Assembly: GCA_008360975.2 (NCBI GenBank)
Contig: CM039184.1
Location: forward strand, 43,409,797 to 43,473,796
DNA from: Lichenostomus cassidix
Lineage: Eukaryota; Chordata; Aves; Passeriformes; Meliphagidae
Direction: 5' to 3'
Length of the DNA stretch: 64,000 nucleotides
The position numbers and the translations under genes are program-made. Position 1 is the stretch's first letter; every line of letters begins with the position of its first letter. The notes below the pieces were generated by a model. It did not search any database and was not told where the DNA came from. It saw nothing but the letters and a program-made list of their open reading frames with translations. Positions 1 through 10,413 of the stretch are shown one piece after another.

Positions 1-908
1 TTTGCTTTGTAATCACTGCTTCAAGCTGTTGCAGCTGGTGGCTTCTTCCTTCTGCTAGGCTTCTGTCTTCCCAAGTAGGTTTGGCTCTAGCTCCTGAACA
101 AACCCCAATCCTTGCTTTTGGGTTGTCTTCACTGCTGACTTCTGAGGTGGTTGTCATGTTCTGCATCCTGTCACACTTCATGCCATCAGTCTGATGTGTG
201 AAGCAGCATGGTAAGTACCACTGGAGGGAAGAGAATTGTCTACTAGTGGTGCACTGTGGCCAATGCCTTCTCAGCCTTAGAGCTCTCCAGACAGCTGAAT
301 AATCATCAGTTATCATTGATAATAATAATAGTAATAATCAGCAATACATTGTTTAGTGTTTTCTGCATGGAAAAAATATTTAAGCTATAGTTACAGTCTC
401 TTGAGAGCCATATTTTTAATATCCGATGCAATAAGATTTTATACAAAATGTCTTCTTTCTTTTTCACACTTGGCAAGAAAGATTATCAGAAGGAGAGGGA
501 GCAAAACCTGGACAGAACCTTTTGTCATGATTTTTAAGGGTGTGTAAGTATGTGTGCTTTATCCATGTCTGCTTTATCCTTTGTATGAGAACCATTGTTG
601 TTTTTTGTTTTAAATCAATAATTAAAAAAACTTTGAGTTTAAGAATTTAAATACAATGTGAAAACCCCTGGCATTCAGATGCTTTCATGATTATTCCTGT
701 TTTTCCTGGGCACAACATTTTTCTAGGTAGAGGAGAATTAATTAGGGAACTTTTTTTTAATAACTGTGTGTGGTTGCTGATTTTAAGGCCATCTGCAGCA
801 GTCCATATTTCTTGTAGACATATGCAACAATTTGACAAACCTCTGGATTATTTTCTCACTACAAGAAAAATTTGTCATCCAGAGAAAGTCAGAATGATAA
901 TCAAAATT

Positions 909-945
909 ATCTAGTGATATGAAAATAATCTAGTAATATGAAGAA
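909..945. repeat. 19-bp tandem duplication, two imperfect copies
   Basis: The motif ctagtgatatga at 911 recurs as ctagtaatatga at 930, a period of 19 bp, with matching AT-rich flanks. It is probably a local slippage or duplication product and has no coding context. Confidence 0.6.
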
Positions 946-2185
946 AAATCCAGAGCTAGTCAAATAAAGGAAAATACTATAAAAATCTCAGGTCACTGCA
1001 TGTGTAAATATTGAAGCCAAAGGAAATGATTTATGCTCAGTTTCTTTGTAACCTTACATACAGGGATTTTTTCTCTCATTCTCCTGTTCACACAGTTAAT
1101 TCTTCTTCTTACAATATTACTCATTACTACTTCAGTAATTGGATATAAAAAATTACACTGCAGCACATAGTAAATTTCATGTCAATACATTTGGTACTTG
1201 GCATTTATAAATTTGGTAAAAGGTTTATAATTTTAAGCCTGACCATTTGTGAACTATTTAAAGAGCTTTTCCTAAAGTCCAAAAATACATGAAGTATTGC
1301 TGTTACGCTCACTGTTATTTATGAAATCTTGTGTCTTTAGATATCTCAAATTGTATTTTCAATAATTATCATGGGTAGATATAAAAAACGTAGGGATTAC
1401 AGCTTAACAGGTGTCAGTTAATATCATGCTTGAGTGCTGCAAATAGCCCAAGGAGTATATTCATGCCTAATTGTCTACACTCCAGAGCACAACAGCTGCC
1501 ACTTGTAGCAGATGCATCATCTGACTGATGATATTCTGCAATGTGTCGACAGGGGTTTTGGTGCAGCTGATTATATATGATTGTATTTGGCATAGCTGCA
1601 TACCCTTAATAGACACTGTTATCATTGTTCACTGAACATTGGAATACTTTAGTCAGCTGTTTGTTGTGCCAGCTATAAGGAGCTATCAGCCAAAAATTTT
1701 CATTAAGTTTGCTGTTTACTGGACTGTGTAAAATGAATCATTGACCTTGATGAACTAGTGTCCACTTGTCAAAAATACACTACAGTGGGTGGAGACAACA
1801 GCCTTGGCAAGAAGTCTTTATACAGAGAATGGGAACTTTCCCAACCTTGATCTGTAATTCCACTAGTATTGGGCTAACAAATAATTAGGTGATAGTTCTA
1901 GGAATCTGCAGACTCTGCACGGCTGCTACCTGTGTGGGTTTTTATATAAAGGTATCATTCCTGCAAAGACCTTTGCAGCATGGCTGTGGTTGACAGGCTC
2001 TCATTTCCCAAGTCCTTTGCATGGCATTATTCAGAGTGAGGGATGGAGAGAGGAAAGAAAGGGGACAAAAAGAGAGAAAAAGAAAAAAAATTAGCATCAA
2101 GGCTTACTTTTTTATATACTTTAAAATTGTTTCTTATACCCAAGGAAACAAAGACCCTTCAAAGTTATACAAAGCGTTGACTGTT

Positions 2186-2201
2186 AAAAAAAAAAAAAAA
2201 A
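2186..2201 (+). repeat. A16 homopolymer
   Basis: An uninterrupted run of 16 A follows a purine-rich patch (2041-2090) by about 95 bp. I looked for a retrocopy ending in this tail and recognised no upstream gene sequence, so it is recorded only as a mononucleotide run. Confidence 0.85.
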
Positions 2202-3949
2202 GGCTGGTAGAATTTAACCTTTTTCTAGAGTACAAGTTTGAAGGAAGCTAGTGAAAAGCAGGGAGAAAACAGTAAAATTATTACCATCTTTGAGATTTGT
2301 AAGAGGGTAAACTCATGTATTTTTCTCATATGTCTTCATTCAGATTCTTGATTTTCCTGAAAACTTAATTACCAATCATTTCCTGGAAGTATGATTAGGA
2401 AACATACAATGACTTACCCAACACTAGTCTGCCTTTTTGCCCCCTCTCCTATTTTTCCTCCTCTCCCTATTGTTTTTTTTTTCCAAATCAGTGGCTTCAC
2501 TTGGGACTAACACAAACAGTTCATAAACTCAGACTAGGTTTTGTTGATTTCTTCTTTCTATAGCAGAACTCCATCTTTAAAAGAAAGGGTCTACAGCATT
2601 AACCTCTACTAACTTAATAAGGAAGGAGTTCCATTCATAGAAGCTGCTACAAAACAAAATACCAGTAGTGGACTGGGAAGTTAGATGAGCAGCTCTCAAA
2701 CTCTTCACTACCTCTCTTACAGTTCTCAGCATCCAGGAGGAGCTTTCAGACATTATTTCTCTTCACCGCGTGTAAACTGTTTTGGTTAATTTATTTCTAC
2801 TAGCTTAATGAGTGGAAGAAAAAATAAAATAGATCTAGGACTTTTTTTTTCCCTGTAAAATTCCTTTAGTAAAAGTTTTGGAAGAGAAAATATCGAATCA
2901 CTTTTAGCTGATGAGGTTAAAACAGTCTGAATTAAGAAATAATTGAATTATGATATTTCATACCAGAGTAATGTGGGGAAAATTGATTTTGAAACCCATG
3001 GTAGACAGAGTAAGTTTGCAGCTGCTTCTGATAAGTGTCCTGGGTAGATCTCATGCCATGCAGAGTCTGATTTTCTGATTCCCAGAGACAGATTGGAACA
3101 ATCTCTTAAAATAAATAAAAAATATATGTATAGAACTCGTCAGCTACTAAGGAAGTAAAAAATAGTGGTGGATTTTTAGAAGCAAGCTACTGAAGACTGA
3201 TAAAAGGCCTTTCAAATGAATAGAGAGATTGGTTCTGGGGTCATGGCCGGCACTGTGTGAATTCTCATGATCTAAGTTAATACAGTTGAAGTCTTATTAA
3301 GTCATAGACCTCTTTGTGCTGTTCATCATAAAAGGCAGGAAGTCCTCTGTAACTGTAAACTGTCACACAATGCTCCAGATTACTCCATGGTGTTTTATTA
3401 GAATTAGTTATGCAAAGTTACTTTATACACAAATAAATTGGATGCACCAAAGCAAGATCTCAAAGAAAAGGACACCTTTTGCATCTGTTGAAGTTTATGA
3501 TGCAAACCAAGCATGTATAGTACTTTAGATACCAGTAATTTAGTATTGTGGAGGTATGAAAAACTTTCAAAATTATTCAAATGTCATTTTTTTACAAAGA
3601 TTTTCAATATTTAACAAGGCTAGGAGGGAGGCCTTGGGGGAGTCATTGACAAAGCCCATATTCTGCATGAGTTTTGCTTAAATTCTGAGCAGAAGACAAG
3701 TTTACATGTAGTAGATGGGTCTGTCATCCAGGAAGTACGAGCTGTTAATTTACAGGAAATTCCATGGTTTAGGTGGAACAATGCAAACAAATTTTTCTCT
3801 TTAAGGATGAGTTTAATTATGTTGGCTTTTCAAAAATTTCCTATTTTTAATAAGTACCAAAATATTGAATTGATAAAAAATGGGCTAAACACACATGCTT
3901 ACATCAGAATTCATAGACATTGCACCAACACATGGAGTATAGATGGGTG

Positions 3950-4016
3950 TGCATGTATAAGTATTTGTGTGTGTGCATGTGTATGTATATATATATACAC
4001 ACACATATACATTATA
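3950..4016. repeat. TG/TA/CA dinucleotide microsatellite with inverted symmetry
   Basis: A degenerate TG run passes into a TA core and then a CA run. The segment around 3975-4010 is therefore nearly self-complementary (gtgtatgtata against tatacacac). The open frame that crosses it on the plus strand is low-complexity translation, not a gene. Confidence 0.8.
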
Positions 4017-7000
4017 TACTTCAAAAATCTGTCAGTGATGTATCAGACTCCAGGTAGTCAAAAGGGTGTACTGTCAATTCTTTGTCTTAAATTTGTTCTT
4101 CTCATTATTTCTACCTTGAGTAAAATTTTACAGATTGTTCTTTATACTTATTATAAGTTTCCTCAGCACATGGAAAGTCTTCAGCTGGAGCATCATTTTT
4201 CTTAGACAGTTTGCTTTGCTCTCATTGTGTTTTATCTTAACAATGACAAGCACATGAAATATTCAGATTCTACATACTAATTATTATGTCATAGGAAAAA
4301 CCTTTCAGTTTTATGTTAACAGAACCGAATAAAGAGAGTTAACAGCTGTGTACAGAGCTGGCTGCAGTTTGACATTCTTAGCTGTAATGGGACTTCAAGA
4401 TACATCAATGAAATCAACCTGTCACTCAGGGCCTTAGGCAAAAGAGTGTGTGATATCTGACAAGACTGAGTATCTTCAATTCCCAGTAGCTAGAAACTCT
4501 TATTATGTTTTAATAGCCTTTTCAGCCTGAACTGATAACTCTGAACAGGATAGTCTATTGAAAAAAAGGGTTGGTTTTTTAAGGTCAGATTCAACTACAG
4601 TAAAAATATGCTGGATGCAATGCCAGTCATGATCAAAGTTTGTCTGCCTTGTACATCCTTGGCACTGCCAGGGAGGGATTACAGTGGTGCATCTAACACT
4701 GTGCAGAGCAGAGGGTCTGAGCGTTGATCTTGCCCATTGTGACTCTGTATTTGACTTTCCACCACAGTCAATACAGTGTAAATACTCAGTGCAAATACAA
4801 ATTAGCTCTGCATCCAAATGTGTGAGGTTCAAGTTCTGCAGCAATATTCACGTTTTGATGATATGAATCCGTCATGAGCATTGCCTGATGGTGAGTAGCA
4901 CTGAAACTTTTTTAAATGGGATAGCAGTCTTTTCCTACTGTTTACATTATCTTCTGTGAAAGCTTTGACAATAACCTCTTTATTAGTGATCCCTCAAACT
5001 CCAGTTTTACCTCAGACTTTCCCTTTTTTATAGAGTTAAAGCTTTTACCTACTCATCTCTTTGCTAATATATAGTTGATAACTCAGATTTGGGGAAATGG
5101 AATTTCTTGTCATGAATGTTCTGTTTACTGTTTGCCTTTTCCTGTCATTATTTAGCATTACCTTTCTTTAGCCTAACTGTGAAGACATTCAGGATGTACA
5201 TTATAGAAAAAACACCACAGCTGTCTAATTTTTCATTTCAGTATTTAGCTTCGTGATAAATCTTTTATGCCTCGAAAGAAAGAAAAAAATCTATTCCTTA
5301 AACTTTTATCTTCAAATCTATTAAAAATATTATATTTTCCTATAAATGTTTTCCTCAAGAACCATTCTCATTTCTTCACTAACACTACCTAATTTCTCAA
5401 AATTCCTTTTAGAACTCTTTGTCTGTGAAGGTTGTGGTTCACCTTTTTTTTTTTTTAATAATACGCACTTTTTCCATTGAATTCCTTTATTTTCATGCTA
5501 CAAATAATGATTTGGTCCCTTTTTAGTCAACTTGCACTGGTATCTGTTTTTTCCTCATTCCCAATAGTTTTTGGGATTTTTCCCTCCATCTCATATCTTA
5601 TTATGTCCCTGCTGTTGTGATGTTTGAGCATTCCCAAAGGCGGTAATCACAGTCATCAGAGATTGGTAACTAACTTCTGCTATTACATCTCCCGAGGAAA
5701 TTTCAGATGCAATTCTGACATGCTGTGCAAGAATTATATGCTATTTAACTTCACTCAGACTCTTCAGTAGTCACTTTTTTATGACACGCTACTCCCCTAA
5801 TTCTGAAATATAATTTTTAAGGAAAAAGTTATATGCTTAGTAAGGACATTAATAAAGAGAGCATAAATATGTGTAAATATCTTTTTGACAATTCTTTCTC
5901 TTCATGCAATAAATGGGTATTTCAGAGTCTTTCATGAAGTATTTTTGATTTTTATGTTCTCTGAAGCTTTGCACAAAATGCTTACTACCAAGTGTTATAA
6001 AGAAATAAATCTACCTTTAGATTTTTCAATTGAAATTTCCATTTAATGTTTGCCACTTACATAGGCAGAAGAAATAGCCCTTGTCTGCAGAAGGGTATCT
6101 GACTAGATTTTGCTCAAGCTGTTTCTTGTTTCAGTAAGCTATAATCTTTATGGGAAAAAGCCACCCTGACTTCAAATCCCCATTGCCATCACCATACCTA
6201 GCAAATTTCACAAGTTCTTAATAAATGTTTCCATTCGGTGTGCCTTATTTAATTTCTGAATTTTAGTGTCACAAATTTTATTTAAATGTTGGCCGCTAGT
6301 AAAAAATCATTATTTTAATCAATTTCAATTTACTTATTAATTGTTTCACCCTCTCTTTTTGTCCAAAAAATGTAAGTTCATTGAGACTTCTCTATTTTCC
6401 CCAACAATCCTATATTTGACCTATCTTTCTTCTCTAAAGGTCCCTCTATCATTTTCATTTTGGAAACCTGATGTTCTCTCAGGAAAATAAAGGTGACATA
6501 AGATTCTGGGTTTTCATTCAGGATGGTTGAGACCTTTCCAGAAGTTCTAAGATGTCTTTAGGTCTCGCCTCAGGAGATGTGTATGTACCTGGATTCTTGA
6601 TACAACAGCACAACAGTTTTTTGTCTGTATTTGGCACTTCTCTGATTTTTACAGCTAAGGATATTCACTGTTACGATTATAAAAGCTAATCTCCATATCC
6701 TGTTCAGATTCACTACTCCTTTCTCCCTTTTTTGGCCTTAAAGGTATTACTTTGCATTTTATGAATAAAACATACATAGTAGTTGCCTGGCTCTATGTTA
6801 CTGAATGATTTGGATAGCATTGAAATTGACTCCTGAGGTCTGAGAGAAAGCTTCAGATGGCAGAGCTGTGCTGTCATATTTTCAGAGACAAATTTGTTCT
6901 TCTGCTTTTAGGCATGTCCCCATAAGGGAGAAATTTAGAATCATTTGCACAGAATAAGCGTTGAAGTCAAATTATTCCACCTCTCTCCCTTGTGGATATT

Positions 7001-7990
7001 TATTTTATTTTTCAAATACCTTTATTTACACTGCAATAGAAGGAAATATTCAAGACTGTACTGTGGCAAAGAAGGCAAATCTTCTATACCCTATGGAAAA
7101 AATACTTTTTGTCTCTCTTAGTGTATGTATTGTTGCCTCTGCAAATGACACTCCACACTCATGCTTCTCACACAACTTTCTCTTGAGATAGGAACTAGAA
7201 TTATTTCAAACCTATTTTGTAGAGTTGCAATTGTTCTGGTTTCTGGTTTACAGAAATGTATAATAAAGAGGCTGAGCCATAATCCTCTCAGCCAATGATT
7301 CTGAATTTGTCCTTTTATATTTCTTAAATTATTTATTTGTGCATCCCACCTGTTTCAGAGACAGCTGAGGTATCTCAATGTATTCATGCTGTAAACAACA
7401 CAAAGTATTTATAACTCAATTCAGAGTGGCTCAGATCTGTCACAGCATGATAGATAAACCTTTTCTCAGAGGGAGGTTTTGTCACAAGTAGGATATCCTT
7501 TTGAGATAAGAAGGTCGGGCTGCAGACATACTTGTGTAGAACCATCATTATTAGGTTATTTTTACTCATAGTCCATTTTACATGCTTCCCTCCAGTCTAT
7601 GTATGCAGCCTTTATACTTTGTCCATTATATTTATAAAAATTAATGTCCAGTTTTAATGTATGCTTTCAAAGAGAAGATTATATTTTAATTTATGTATAA
7701 AACCTTGTGCCTGCCTTTAATATTGTGTAAATAGTAAAGGGGTGTAAGATTTACCTTAAATTATTAGTTCATAGGGTAATATTTTCCTCTTTGCTTGAGA
7801 TATACCAAGTTTTAAGGGCAGACAGAGGAAATTAAAGGCTTTCCTGCGGCAGCCAGCAAACTTTAATTTATCAAAGCTTTTTAGCTAAACTGCCAACCCC
7901 CTCTACAATGGAGGGGAAAACCAGCAAAATGTCTCTTGAAAACTACCAGGGGGATTGACTGGTGTATTCAAAAGGTCCATTTTCTGTGAT

Positions 7991-7995
7991 CTGGG
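7991..7995. repeat. Left target-site duplication of the solo LTR (ctggg)
   Basis: The five bases ctggg lie directly against the TG end of the LTR at 7996. They recur exactly at 8800-8804, directly after its CA end. The flanking sixth bases differ, so the duplication is 5 bp. Confidence 0.85.
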
Positions 7996-8121
7996 TGTCA
8001 CGGTCCACTCATAAGCAGACGCGTGATGGTTCATACCAGCTACGATCTCAGAGTGCAAAAAGGAAAAGAAAACACAAAATGCAACAAGTCAAGGGAGTTA
8101 AATTTGAATCCAAGGGGGAAC

Positions 8122-8127
8122 TTTATT
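8122..8127 (-). promoter_or_regulatory. LTR polyadenylation signal AATAAA
   Basis: The plus strand reads tttatt, which is AATAAA on the minus strand, inside the LTR and about 220 bp downstream of its TATA-like box. The spacing and order fit the R/U5 boundary of a retroviral LTR. Confidence 0.75.
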
Positions 8128-8151
8128 AATTTGGCCGGTAAAGCGGCCTGC

Positions 8152-8220
8152 GATAGAGAGAGAAAGAGAGAAAATTGGGAAAAGATGGGGAGGAAAGGGA
8201 AGGAAAGGGGCTATAGCTAC
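8152..8220 (-). repeat. Pyrimidine-rich tract in LTR R region
   Basis: The plus strand shows agagagaaagagag-type sequence followed by repeated aggaaaggg units. On the LTR sense strand this is a CT-rich tract between the likely start site and the polyA signal. The LTR at 55.7-56.2 kb carries a similar CT-rich tract in the same relative place. Confidence 0.7.
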
Positions 8221-8346
8221 CACCACGGGTCCACAGACGTCCGGCGTCCCTGGGGTCCCATTCAGTCGGCATTCCTTGGCCTCTGCAAAGATCGATGTGA
8301 TCTTTCGGTGGGGAAGATCTTCGGAGTTCAGCCACTCCTGAGCTGT

Positions 8347-8354
8347 CTTTTATG
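8347..8354 (-). promoter_or_regulatory. LTR TATA-like box (cataaaag)
   Basis: The plus strand reads cttttatg, giving cataaaag on the minus strand, upstream of the R region and downstream of the tandem repeats. This position is expected for the core promoter of the LTR. Whether it is still active cannot be told from sequence. Confidence 0.65.
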
Positions 8355-8533
8355 CTTAGTCCATACACCTGGTCCCTCCTTGCCAGCCGCCTTTGCTCCC
8401 CCTTAATTCTTGTGGAGATTTGCCAAACTCCACTTGGCAGGGTCAAGGGAGGAGTGTCCGAGGCATAGTCGGCAGGTTTTTCACAATGGGTGTCAGGGCA
8501 ACGAGTGCAAAGCCTTCGTCACATACCCGCTTT

Positions 8534-8727
8534 GGCAGGCACAAGGCCTTTGTTCTGTATCAACTCAGGCAGGTGCAAAGTCTTCGTTCTGTACCACCTT
8601 AGGCAGGTACACAGCATTCGCTCCGTACCAGCTTTGGGTAGGCACAAAGCATTCGTTCTGTACCACCTTAGGCAGGCACAAAGCATTCGCTCCGCACCAG
8701 CTTTAGGTAAGTACAAAGCATTCTCTG
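8534..8727 (-). repeat. 34/35-bp tandem repeat, about 6 units, in LTR U3
   Basis: Units begin at 8534, 8568, 8602, 8637, 8671 and 8706, giving periods of 34, 34, 35, 34 and 35. Adjacent units differ in a regular way. One kind carries ttcgttctgtaccacctta and the other ttcgctccgtaccagcttt. The last four units therefore form a 69-bp dimer repeated twice. Repeats in U3 upstream of the TATA box are typically enhancer repeats. Because 69 is divisible by three, several frames stay open through the block, which explains the overlapping spurious open frames of 65-98 codons here. Confidence 0.85.
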
Positions 8728-8799
8728 CATGAGTCCTGCACCTGTAATTTCTGATGAGAAATGTTGAGACAGAACTCGATTCTTGGATCGACCCTTACA

Positions 8800-8804
8800 C
8801 TGGG
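8800..8804. repeat. Right target-site duplication of the solo LTR (ctggg)
   Basis: This is an exact copy of 7991-7995, directly adjacent to the CA end of the LTR at 8799. Confidence 0.85.
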
Positions 8805-10120
8805 ACACTCAGAATAAAATAATCAGTCTATATTACCCCACATTTGCCTTTCATAGTGCAGGGACAATGAGACAGAGAGAATGCCTGCTGGACAGAGCAA
8901 ATGGTATACCTTCTTGTTAAGTATCAGCAAAGATGGAAAACTTCTGGCTCTAGGAAATTTGTGAAATGTTTCTACACTGATTAAACTTCTGAAGGATACC
9001 AAAACAAATTAGAATGTTCAGAAAAGGATTTTTGATTAAGCCAGACAGATTGAAGTATGAAGACGGCTGCATTAGGCACTTCTGGCAACACAGAAGTCAG
9101 AAAGCTACCATGTGAACTGACAGAATATGCCAAGAAGGTCATTATAATGGTTTGGATATTTTTTAAGGGAAGGTGCAGAAATGTAATAAAACTTTTGGCA
9201 TTTGTTGCAGTCATTTTTCTAGATGGAAGTATTTCAGATTCTTGGCATTCCAAACACAAAACAAAAATCCACAGCAAGCAGTACTTAGAGGGTTTTTATA
9301 TTCTACACTTCTGCATTTTAGCTTTGTGAACAACATAGTCTTGAAGGGTTTTTGTGCGTTTGATAATATCTCTGCCTTTAATATCAACGCCACATGCAAC
9401 CATCCCTGCAGTGCTTGTGAATACTTTGGTTGTGTTTCTGTATGTGGGAGCTCAGGGATCACTAGAATTGGAAATCAATTTGGTTTAAAATTCTGTTTTC
9501 ACCTCGACAAGTAAGGCTCTATCAAGCTAAAGTAATATGTCAAGCTGTGGCATTATTCAGGGAAAAAGTTCTGGCTTTTCTTGAAAAAGTCTCCTACATG
9601 TAAAGAATGGAGAAGTCTCTGAAGAAGTGCATCACATACTTTCAAATATCAGGAAAGATCTGATGTTGGCTTGACTAGTACCTGTGTGAAACAGAAAGAA
9701 AAGGTTTCTGCAGACTTACCAGAATGAAAGTAGAGCAACACCAAATCTCTCTGTAGGTTTAACTCCAAGCCATGGTTAATTGGGTTCCCATCACTATCCC
9801 GAAGGTAACAGAGGATGTTTTTAAAAATAAACCACTGATAATAACTGAGAGTAAATATCCTGATAGTAGTGAACCATAAAAAAGGCCAAGGCTGTGAAGA
9901 CCTAGACAGTCAAAGAATCAGTACACAAGGGGCTGCCACTATTAAATGGATGGCATAAAAGGAAGAGTTTCTAAAATACTGATTTTGAACAATTTTCTGT
10001 CACATACACAAAAAGAGGACAATTTGTAGACAGAAATACAAAGTCCAAAAGACATTGGTGATGTGTTTATGCATTTAGAGAAGCATCTTTAAGTATTATA
10101 AAGAAAAATGTTAAACTTAT
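8805..10120. other. Noncoding stretch between LTR and CR1, no gene seen
   Basis: Overlapping open frames of 80-113 codons lie on both strands near 8981-9514. None resembles a known domain, and opposite-strand frames overlap each other. I see no repeat family here. Confidence 0.6.
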
Positions 10121-10413
10121 GTAGAATCATACAATAGCCTGAGTTGGAAGGGACATTTAAAATAATCTAGTTCCAATCCCCCTGCCATGCACAGGGACAT
10201 GTTTCACTAAACCAGGTTGTTCAGAGCTCCATCCAACCTGGTCTTGAACACTTCCAGGAATAGGGCATCCACAACTTCTCTGGGCAACCTGTGCCTCAGA
10301 ACCCTCACAATAAAGAATTTCTTCATAATATCTAATTTAAATCTACTGTCTTTCAGTTTGAAACCATTCCCCCTTGTCCTGTCACCACATGCTCTTGTAA
10401 AAAGTCTCTGCCC
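10121..10413 (-). mobile_element. CR1 LINE, 3' end fragment, minus strand
   Basis: The plus strand starts with agaatcat, the reverse complement of the CR1 terminal ATTCT-type repeat. It continues through gttggaagggaca, a ccatccaacctggtcttgaa block, an acaacttctctgggcaacctgt block and cccccttgtcctgtcac. All of these match the avian CR1 3' region as I remember it. Known: CR1 is the dominant avian LINE and leaves 5'-truncated copies ending in a short 8-bp-type repeat. The copy has substitutions and a small deletion in the block following gggcaacctgtg, and it lacks CpG, so it is old. The 80-codon plus-strand frame here (10217-10459) is antisense CR1, not a gene. Confidence 0.93.

Larger units (their letters stand above)
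1..7990. other. AT-rich noncoding stretch, no gene seen
   Basis: No open frame here exceeds about 132 codons, and none has recognisable protein content. The longest, near 3807-4205, is built partly from a TG/TA dinucleotide stretch. Visible structure is limited: an imperfect AAT repeat near 318-339, a 19-bp tandem duplication at 909-945, a purine-rich patch at 2041-2090, an A16 run at 2186-2201, a T13 run near 5444-5456 and the TG/TA microsatellite near 3950-4016. Bases 1-210 are less AT-rich than what follows and end at a strong splice-donor match. I cannot assign that segment to any family. The stretch reads as intergenic or deep intronic DNA. Confidence 0.7.
7996..8799 (-). mobile_element. 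Solo LTR of an endogenous retrovirus, 804 bp, minus strand
   Basis: Seen directly: the element begins TG and ends CA and is bounded by an identical 5-bp duplication (ctggg). Read on the minus strand it has the order of an LTR. U3 comes first (8799 down to about 8325) with a tandem-repeat block, then a TATA-like box catAAAAg, then R with a pyrimidine-rich tract, then an AATAAA signal, then a short U5. It is visibly richer in CpG and GC than its surroundings. No internal retroviral sequence follows either end, so it is a solo LTR left by recombination. Known: songbird genomes carry many such LTRs, and 5-bp duplications fit several ERV classes, so I do not fix the class. Inferred: the exact duplication and retained CpG suggest a fairly recent insertion. 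Confidence 0.9.

Noticed and set aside
2041..2201. Purine tract and A16 run as a possible retrocopy tail
   Set aside because: No recognisable gene sequence or paired target-site duplication was found upstream of the A run.
3807..4205. 132-codon plus-strand frame with a Cys-rich middle
   Set aside because: The Cys/Val/Ile stretch is the TG/TA dinucleotide run, and no domain is present on either side.
8126..8446. 106-codon minus-strand frame across the solo LTR
   Set aside because: It spans the TATA, R and polyA regions of the LTR, so it is regulatory sequence and not coding.
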